9,496 bases of DNA, from assembly GCA_025934545.1 (NCBI GenBank), contig JAICXV010000041.1, positions 1-9,496 on the forward strand. The letters run 5' to 3'. Source of the stretch: Verrucomicrobiia bacterium. GTDB lineage: Bacteria; Verrucomicrobiota; Verrucomicrobiia; Limisphaerales; Palsa-1400. This document shows, in pieces, positions 5,133 to 9,496 of this stretch (positions are counted from its first letter, which is position 1; every line of letters begins with the position of its first letter). A program made the position numbers and the translations under genes. Below the pieces are notes generated by a model that saw nothing but the letters and a program-made list of their open reading frames with translations, did not search any database and had not been told where the DNA came from.

Positions 5133-5624
5133 ATGAAATGTCCCGCGTGCGGCAAAGAAATGGTGAGCGAAAACTTCGGCAGCGCCACCGTTGACGTCTG
5201 TGAAAATGGTTGCAAGGGAATTTGGTTTGATCACGGCGAGCTGGCGCTCCTGGACGAAAGCCACAAAGGGTCGGGCGCCGCGCTCGAGGCCGCGCTTCGT
5301 TACCCGAAAACTAACGCCGGCCAAAGAGGACAGATTCCGTGTCCCAAGTGCGGAATCCCGATGCATATCCACAAATACCTCAGGGACAAAGAGGTCAATG
5401 TTGATGAGTGCTATAAGTGCGGCGGGTTCTTTTTGGACTCCGGCGAGCTGACGGATATCCGCGACCATTACATGAACGACGCCGAGGTCAACACTTACAT
5501 GCAGCAGATGATCAACGCCGCGCCGTCTTACACCCAGGAGATGGAAAAGGAGAAGCGGCTGGATGCGGTGGAAAAGCTCTCAGAATATCTGAAGGTGCAT
5601 TATTGGCAGAGGCGGTTTTATTGA
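5133..5624 (+). CDS. zf-TFIIB (double zinc-ribbon) domain protein
   Basis: Two copies of the zf-TFIIB zinc ribbon lie in 163 residues. The first has C3-x2-C6 and C23-x3-C27 followed by KGIWFDHGEL. The second has C70-x2-C73 and C93-x2-C96 followed by GFFLDSGEL. The C-terminal 60 residues are charged and probably helical (YTQEMEKEKRLDAVEKLSEY). Proteins of this type bind zinc and are presumed cytoplasmic, but their role is unknown; the name reflects similarity to the TFIIB ribbon and is not proof of a transcription role. I chose ATG 5133, with GGAA six to nine bases upstream; a TTG at 5097 would add an uncharacteristic 12 residues. Gene and frame look intact. Confidence 0.85.
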   Translation: MKCPACGKEMVSENFGSATVDVCENGCKGIWFDHGELALLDESHKGSGAALEAALRYPKTNAGQRGQIPCPKCGIPMHIHKYLRDKEVNVDECYKCGGFFLDSGELTDIRDHYMNDAEVNTYMQQMINAAPSYTQEMEKEKRLDAVEKLSEYLKVHYWQRRFY

Positions 5625-5759
5625 ACTCGGTCGAACTGACGGGTGCCCCAAGGAGTTTAAAAGGGTGGTGGGGCCGAAGCTTTATTTGGTGACGTATCAA
5701 CGCAAGAAGCAGTAATTTTTCACGACGACAGCGGACTTTTAGCCAGTTCCAAGAGCTCA

Positions 5760-5954
5760 ATGAAAGCCATCTCGAGAAGAAATTGTATAGTTGGCGGCAC
5801 GATGCTGATGCTTGCTGCTGCGTTGAATTGTGCGGCGGCAATCGGGTACGCGCAATCGGCGCGACCGGGCTTGGTCGCTGTCTGGCTCTCCACCGCGGCC
5901 ATGAATAGCGGGTTGGGAGCTTACTTCTTTCGCAGAAGCAAATCGTTAAAATGA
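5760..5954 (+). CDS. 64-aa two-helix membrane protein, hypothetical
   Basis: A basic N-terminus (MKAISRRN) is followed by hydrophobic segments at about residues 10-30 (IVGGTMLMLAAALNCAAAIG) and 38-56 (GLVAVWLSTAAMNSGLGAYF), then a basic tail (RRSKSLK). This positive-outside-the-helices arrangement suggests both ends are cytoplasmic. No family is recognised. The Shine-Dalgarno sequence is weak (GAGCTC just upstream). The minus strand is also open here, but the + strand product has the more protein-like pattern. Confidence 0.5.
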   Translation: MKAISRRNCIVGGTMLMLAAALNCAAAIGYAQSARPGLVAVWLSTAAMNSGLGAYFFRRSKSLK

Positions 5955-6129
5955 TGGCGCAGGCTGACCGAAGGAATGCCAAGGTGACAACGGATGGACG
6001 GTCTTTCCGAAATTATTCGGTTACAGGCAAAGAAGAAGCAACTGAAGGTCTGCGGCAACGGTTGCCACACATTTTTTGAGATGGTGAGGATGAGACGTTT
6101 GTGCGACAAAACGTCCGGCCATCATATTC

Positions 6130-6612
6130 ATGAACGCGCAATACCGAGCTGACTTTCCGGCGTGGGTTTTTATTGGAGGTCTGTCGTGTTTTCCATGGTT
6201 GATTTTATGGATCAATTCGCACGGCCGGATAGACGTCGTCGCTTTACTTGTCGCAGTCGGCGTGTCGGGATTTGCTTTGGCGTGGCTTTTGAGTTTCAAA
6301 ATCGTGCTGACCCCGACCGAGGTGGTGTTTCGCAGCTTGTTTCGTGGGCGGCACAGCCTTCGTCACAACGAGATTCGGATTGTCCGGCTTGCGTGGAATT
6401 TACGCAGCGCTCGTGGCCCGTTGCGACTTGTCGTTGAGCCGCGTGATGACGGCGTTCGTGCGCTGGAAATTAACGCGAAGGTTTTTTCAAAAGCGGCGAT
6501 TGATGCGGTGCTTGAGTTAGGTGGCAAGGTTGCCCAGGCTGACGACGGCGGGTTGCGAGATGGCGTTGTGGTGAGAAGTGTCAGGCAATGGAAGGAGCGG
6601 AAAAAGCGATGA
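6130..6612 (+). CDS. Membrane-anchored PH-like domain protein
   Basis: Two membrane helices at about residues 11-29 and 36-56 are followed by a soluble domain of about 95 residues. This starts FKIVLTPTEVVFRSLFRGRH and continues with an IRIVRL strand and a helix FSKAAIDAVLELGG. Two N-terminal helices followed by 'L(T)...(V)..R..F..R..I....I' is the layout of bacterial PH-like (bPH/YdbS-type) membrane proteins, whose partners are unknown. The C-terminus (VRQWKERKKR) is highly basic. The assignment is by topology and pattern only. ATG 6130 is the first start; no strong Shine-Dalgarno sequence is visible. Confidence 0.6.
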   Translation: MNAQYRADFPAWVFIGGLSCFPWLILWINSHGRIDVVALLVAVGVSGFALAWLLSFKIVLTPTEVVFRSLFRGRHSLRHNEIRIVRLAWNLRSARGPLRLVVEPRDDGVRALEINAKVFSKAAIDAVLELGGKVAQADDGGLRDGVVVRSVRQWKERKKR

Positions 6613-6703
6613 AGAGTGGTCCGATTAAAGTTTGAAAGAAAGCGCGTATCGGGACGCTTGGCATTCGCGACGGATTAGTGGAACGTAGGGTCGCTGCACA
6701 TTT

Positions 6704-7891
6704 ATGAAATTGTCGCGCTTCTGCTCCGCCATTTTTATTTTGTTCGCGATCGTCCAAATCGCCAACGCCGACAATTTCGTCGCAGTCGATCATCACCGGC
6801 AGACAATCTATCATTCGCCGCAGACACCGGGATTCACGTGCTGGGTCAACGCGTGGTTGATGCCGCATGACGTGCTCATGGTGAGTTTTACGCAAGCGAC
6901 GGGGCCCGTCGGAGGACGTCCTCGAGTGCCGAAGGACGTGCAACAAAAACTGGACTGGCCGCCGTCGGGCTTACCTGATGCCGGCTACGACATGACGGGG
7001 CTCGACCTGCGCAACGTTCATCTACGCTCGACCGATTCCGGCAAGACATGGCAGCAGGTCAGCGCCGATCCATTCAAATCTTGCATGAACGGCGTCATGG
7101 AAGGCGAGACGGCGTTGCCCGACGGGACGATTCTCCGAGGCGTCTGGGGCTGGTATCTGCCCTACAATCCTGAACTGCCCCAAACCGGTTTCTTGCAGCG
7201 ATCAACCGACGGTTCCAAAACCTGGAGCAAGCCGATACAGCTCCTGGACCCGTCGAAGTACACCGTTTGGCCCAAACGAATCCACCGATTGCACGACGGA
7301 CGAATCATTCTGGTCGGTGGCCTCGCCTATGCTCCCGCTAATTCCAAAACGCGGCAAGAATACGACGCGATGTTCGAACCTTTGCTCGCTGTTTCCAAAG
7401 ACAATGGCAAAACCTGGTCAGGACCCATTCCGGTGGTTCCAGATCAGTATCGCGGCACGTGGGGTGGCGAAGAATGTGATGCCGCGGAATTACCTAACGG
7501 CGACCTATTGTTCGTATGTCGGCGTTTGTCGCCGCCGGACTTTAAAAAGGAAGCGCGTTGGCAGGGCGTTCTCAAAAAATCGGGCGACTCGTGGAAGGTC
7601 GGCGAGGTCGGACCTTCGATCTTTCCACACAGCGGCCACCCGGAACTGCTCGTCACTCGCGAAGGCCCCGTCCTTCACATCGCCACCAGTGGGATTTCCT
7701 ACACTACTGACGGCGGAAAAACCTGGCAAAAACTCGATATTCCCGGCTCGCTTTATTATCCTCGCGCCGTCCAGACGGAAGATGGCCAAATTTACGTCTT
7801 CGCCCACTCCGGCTGGGACGATCCATACGGCAAAACCGACCAGTCAATCGTCATGGACCAGTTTCGCCTTAAACGAACAGGGAAAAATTAA
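6704..7891 (+). CDS. Secreted BNR/Asp-box sialidase-family protein
   Basis: The 395-aa protein has a signal peptide at residues 1-22 (basic start, FILFAIVQ core, ANA cleavage). Four Asp-box motifs S/T-x-D-x-G-x-T-W occur at about 109-116 (STDSGKTW), 167-174 (STDGSKTW), 231-238 (SKDNGKTW) and 334-341 (TTDGGKTW), which mark sialidase six-bladed propellers. GGEECDAAELPNGDLLFVCRR (about 254-274) is the conserved strand with Glu and Arg typical of this superfamily, and MEGETALPDGTILRG is a similar blade. The family cleaves terminal sialic acid, but many BNR proteins in Verrucomicrobia and Planctomycetes act on other glycans or are uncharacterised. I do not see a clear FRIP motif, so catalysis on sialic acid is not assured. 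The location is periplasmic or secreted. Four bases separate it from the acetyltransferase gene. Confidence 0.85.
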   Translation: MKLSRFCSAIFILFAIVQIANADNFVAVDHHRQTIYHSPQTPGFTCWVNAWLMPHDVLMVSFTQATGPVGGRPRVPKDVQQKLDWPPSGLPDAGYDMTGLDLRNVHLRSTDSGKTWQQVSADPFKSCMNGVMEGETALPDGTILRGVWGWYLPYNPELPQTGFLQRSTDGSKTWSKPIQLLDPSKYTVWPKRIHRLHDGRIILVGGLAYAPANSKTRQEYDAMFEPLLAVSKDNGKTWSGPIPVVPDQYRGTWGGEECDAAELPNGDLLFVCRRLSPPDFKKEARWQGVLKKSGDSWKVGEVGPSIFPHSGHPELLVTREGPVLHIATSGISYTTDGGKTWQKLDIPGSLYYPRAVQTEDGQIYVFAHSGWDDPYGKTDQSIVMDQFRLKRTGKN

Positions 7892-7895
7892 TTTT

Positions 7896-8429
7896 ATGAT
7901 TATACGACGGCTCCAATCAACGGACGCGGCAGTGTATCAACAGGTCCGCCGGGCGGCGTTGAGCGATGTCCCGCAATTCGTCGGGCCGCTGGCTGAACAG
8001 GAAGCTGCTTCCAAGCTTCCGGAGCTTGGGTCGCGCATGAAGAATTATGAGGCGGAAGGGATTTATCCTTTTGGCTGTTTTTTGGATGGCGAATGCGCGG
8101 GCGTCGCGTCGTTGAGCCGGAAATTGAATCCAAAGTATTCGCACAAGGTTTTCTTTTGGGGATTGTATATCCTGCCTGCTTTTCGCGGGCGGTCAGTGGG
8201 CCGTCATCTAATGGAGCATCGCATCGCATTTGCGCGCGCTCTGCCCGGTGTTCGGTTCGCTACTTTGCAGGTGACGACGACAAATAAGCCCGCACGTATT
8301 TTGCATGAGCGTTTCGGGTTCGTCAGTTGCGGTGTTGAGCCGCAGGCAATGTGTCTCGATGGAAAATTTTATGATTTTGAACTGATGCAGTTGGATTTAA
8401 GCCGTGGGGTTGAGAAAATGCCAGGGTGA
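7896..8429 (+). CDS. GNAT-family N-acetyltransferase
   Basis: The 177-aa cytoplasmic protein has the GNAT layout. It has an N-terminal strand (MIIRRLQSTD) with a helix, then a central strand GLYILPAFRG leading into the acetyl-CoA loop RGRSVG (97-102). The following helix is GRHLMEHRIAFARA. Motif B is TTTNKPARILHERFGFVSCG (127-146), with the family's N...A...(Y/F)..GF signature. It would move an acetyl group from acetyl-CoA to an amine; the substrate is unknown. ATG 7896 lies four bases after the sialidase stop, with an AT-rich gap and no Shine-Dalgarno sequence, so translation is probably coupled to the upstream gene. The frame is open into the sialidase as far as 7317, but that part is a shadow. 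Confidence 0.9.
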   Translation: MIIRRLQSTDAAVYQQVRRAALSDVPQFVGPLAEQEAASKLPELGSRMKNYEAEGIYPFGCFLDGECAGVASLSRKLNPKYSHKVFFWGLYILPAFRGRSVGRHLMEHRIAFARALPGVRFATLQVTTTNKPARILHERFGFVSCGVEPQAMCLDGKFYDFELMQLDLSRGVEKMPG

Positions 8430-8694
8430 CCACGGCGGATGCGGAGCAAACTACCGTTGCTGCATTCCTGCCCTGGCGGGGTTCGTAAGTCCACATTCCA
8501 TGGGCCCTGGCGCGGGGAACTTAGCAGACGGCGTCGCGTTGGCAAGCGGGTTTGGATTTTTCTGGGATCGATTTGGCCACAGATGAATCACGGTCGGGCA
8601 GACGGCGACTCGGCGAGTAATTTAATTCCACCGACGCGCGGGCCTCAGCAAATGTGGCTTTTAATCGATGACGGCATGTTTTAGGTTGGTTCAG
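8430..8694. other. Gene-poor stretch, no feature recognised
   Basis: These 265 bases are open in two + frames (8404-8586 and 8439-8684), but neither gives a plausible protein. I see no tRNA, terminator or promoter. The segment GGCCACAGATGAATCACGG at about 8574-8592 loosely resembles the C motif of the compound repeats near 3722 and 4370, and may be an old, decayed copy. Confidence 0.4.
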
Positions 8695-8946
8695 ATGCGG
8701 ACACTGGCGCGAGATACTTCAGCGGAAGCCGAGCGGGTTCTGATTGACTTGCTGCGGCAGGCGTCACCGGCGCGCAAATTAGCGATGATGCTGGACGCGA
8801 ACCGAACTGCGCGGATGTTGGCCATGACCGGCCTGCGCGAGCGCCACCCGGAAGAATCTGAATCGCAGTTGCGGCGGCGACTGGCCGATTTGTGGCTTGG
8901 TCCCGACCTGGCAGCTAAAGCCTACGGCCCATCGGGTGGCAAATGA
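8695..8946 (+). CDS. Small helical partner protein of a nucleotidyltransferase-like pair
   Basis: The 83-aa protein is mainly helical: SAEAERVLIDLLRQASPARK, then LAMMLDANRTARMLAMTGLR, then a third helix from RERHPEESESQLRRRLADLW, ending GPDLAAKAYGP. The pattern 'DTSxEAExxxxxLLRxxxPxxKlxmxxxxxxxxxxLxxxGlRxxHPexxExxxxxxLAxLxxGxxLA' is a recurrent small family that, as I recall, is often encoded just before a nucleotidyltransferase-like gene. Its TGA overlaps the ATG of that gene as ATGA (8943-8946), so the two are translationally coupled. I chose ATG 8695 because the family motif begins there; ATG 8668 would add nine residues. The function is unknown, and a toxin-antitoxin-like role is only a possibility. 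Confidence 0.65.
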   Translation: MRTLARDTSAEAERVLIDLLRQASPARKLAMMLDANRTARMLAMTGLRERHPEESESQLRRRLADLWLGPDLAAKAYGPSGGK

Positions 8947-9310
8947 GCAGCGGGGACAGTGAATTGTTTAGCGCGGTCGCACGAATCGTGGAGGTGTTGG
9001 ATGATCTGCGGGTCGAATATTTGATTGGTGGATCATTGGCCAGCACGGTCTTTGGGGAGCCGCGTCAGAAAAGAAGATCGGAGATTTGTCCACGTTGGAA
9101 TTATTTTTCGCATCGGCTGAGGATACTGTGCTGGCAAAATTGGAATGGTATCGGGAAGGCTGCGAGGTTTCGGACAAGCAATGGCGTGATATTGTCGGTG
9201 TGCTTAAAGTGCAGGGAAGTGCTTTGGACCGGGATTATCTGGCGCGATGGTCGCGAGAGTTGCAGGTAGCGGATTTACTTGAGCGCGCGCTGGAGGACTC
9301 GGGAATTTAG
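8943..9310 (+). pseudogene. Nucleotidyltransferase-like gene, internal deletion and frameshift
   Basis: The first frame gives VARIVEVLDDLRVEYLIGGS followed by LASTVFGEPRQ, the N-terminal helix and GGS motif of a nucleotidyltransferase fold, and then turns to nonsense. A second frame, usable from about 9065, gives KKIGDLSTLELFFASAEDTV and continues through LAKLEWYREG, QWRDIVGVLKV and ADLLERALEDSG to 9310. This is the usual C-terminal half of the same family. Together they span only about 120 residues, whereas relatives, from memory, run to roughly 180-190. The missing middle should hold the metal-binding acidic residues after the GGS motif. The joint lies at about 9061-9075 and also shifts frame. 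The gene is therefore probably inactive, though a sequencing or assembly error cannot be excluded. The ATGA overlap with its partner is preserved. Confidence 0.75.
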
Positions 9311-9380
9311 CGCGGTTGACCACCGAACAGCCGGCCGAACCAACCCAGAACCACAAGCGTGAAAAATATTGAAAGCCGTG

Positions 9381-9408
9381 TTGAATTTTTTACACACCTT
9401 CTTATAGT
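9381..9408 (+). promoter_or_regulatory. Candidate sigma70-type promoter
   Basis: TTGAAT (9381-9386) and TATAGT (9403-9408) are separated by 16 bases in an AT-rich pocket, 27 bases before ATG 9436. Each hexamer is close to the consensus TTGACA or TATAAT. The placement fits transcription of the gene that runs off the right edge. Confidence 0.45.
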
Positions 9409-9435
9409 TCCGTTTGTGAGCGCGGCGAAAATCAA

Positions 9436-9496
9436 ATGAGTCATCTTTCTGTTCCTAAATCCTCCCCGGAAATCGAGGCCGCACGCGCTACTTATA
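9436..9496 (+). CDS. Start of a gene cut by the window end, unknown
   Basis: ATG 9436 opens a frame that stays open to the last base, giving 20 complete codons (MSHLSVPKSSPEIEAARATY). The N-terminus is hydrophilic, without a signal peptide. It follows the broken nucleotidyltransferase by 125 bases, and a promoter-like sequence stands before it. Too little is present to name a family. Confidence 0.4.
   Translation, partial: MSHLSVPKSSPEIEAARATY

Noticed and set aside
4965..5468. Minus-strand frame of 167 codons opposite the zinc-ribbon gene
   Set aside because: The + strand encodes two clear zf-TFIIB domains with a Shine-Dalgarno sequence; the minus frame has no recognisable protein pattern and ends inside another gene.
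5512..5982. Minus-strand frame of 156 codons
   Set aside because: It runs opposite the 3' end of the zinc-ribbon gene and the small membrane protein, and its product is low in protein-like character (rich in Arg, Ser, Cys and Pro).
6640..6675. Similarity of GCGTATCGGGACGC and CGCTTGGCATTCG to 4774-4790 and to the attC centres
   Set aside because: The matches are short (about 13-14 bases) with no palindrome or core around them, so chance is the simpler explanation.
7317..7895. N-terminal extension of the acetyltransferase into the sialidase gene
   Set aside because: It overlaps the intact propeller frame, its sequence is basic and not GNAT-like, and ATG 7896 gives a normal-length acetyltransferase.

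Overview
The window has three parts, and almost every gene lies on the + strand. No taxonomic marker gene is present. The moderately GC-rich sequence, the compound 'ACCACGGATAACACGGATGACGCGG' type intergenic repeats, a secreted BNR sialidase and many small secreted or membrane hypotheticals suggest a Verrucomicrobiota/Planctomycetota-like environmental bacterium. That placement is an inference.

Region 1 (about 1-3060) reads as part of an integron gene-cassette array. Small single-gene units follow one another. Nearly all are separated by imperfect palindromes that begin with GCCTAAC-like R'' cores and end with GTTAGGC-like R' cores, and whose L''/L' arms carry the extrahelical bases expected of attC sites. 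I see five full attC sites (378-476, 1234-1332, 1609-1732, 2151-2318, 2635-2766), one cut by the window start (1-140), one degenerate junction (875-969) and one apparently collapsed site (3041-3055). Genes start 6-12 nt after each R' core, and three genes take their TAA stop from the next R'' core. The cassettes encode a DUF2314 protein, an immunity-like soluble protein, four tiny membrane proteins and one unknown soluble protein. No integron integrase or attI is in view; given the orientation it would be expected to the left.

Region 2 (about 3060-5060) holds three unrecognised proteins with signal peptides or membrane anchors. The second and third each follow one copy of a compound intergenic repeat (3607-3798 and 4272-4446), and the two copies bracket the 140-aa gene.

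Region 3 (about 5060-9496) looks like ordinary chromosome: a two-domain zf-TFIIB zinc-ribbon protein, a 64-aa membrane protein, a membrane-anchored PH-like protein, a secreted Asp-box sialidase tightly followed by a GNAT acetyltransferase, and a small helical protein overlapping by ATGA a nucleotidyltransferase-like gene that has lost its middle and its frame. The first codons of one more gene run off the right edge behind a plausible sigma70 promoter.
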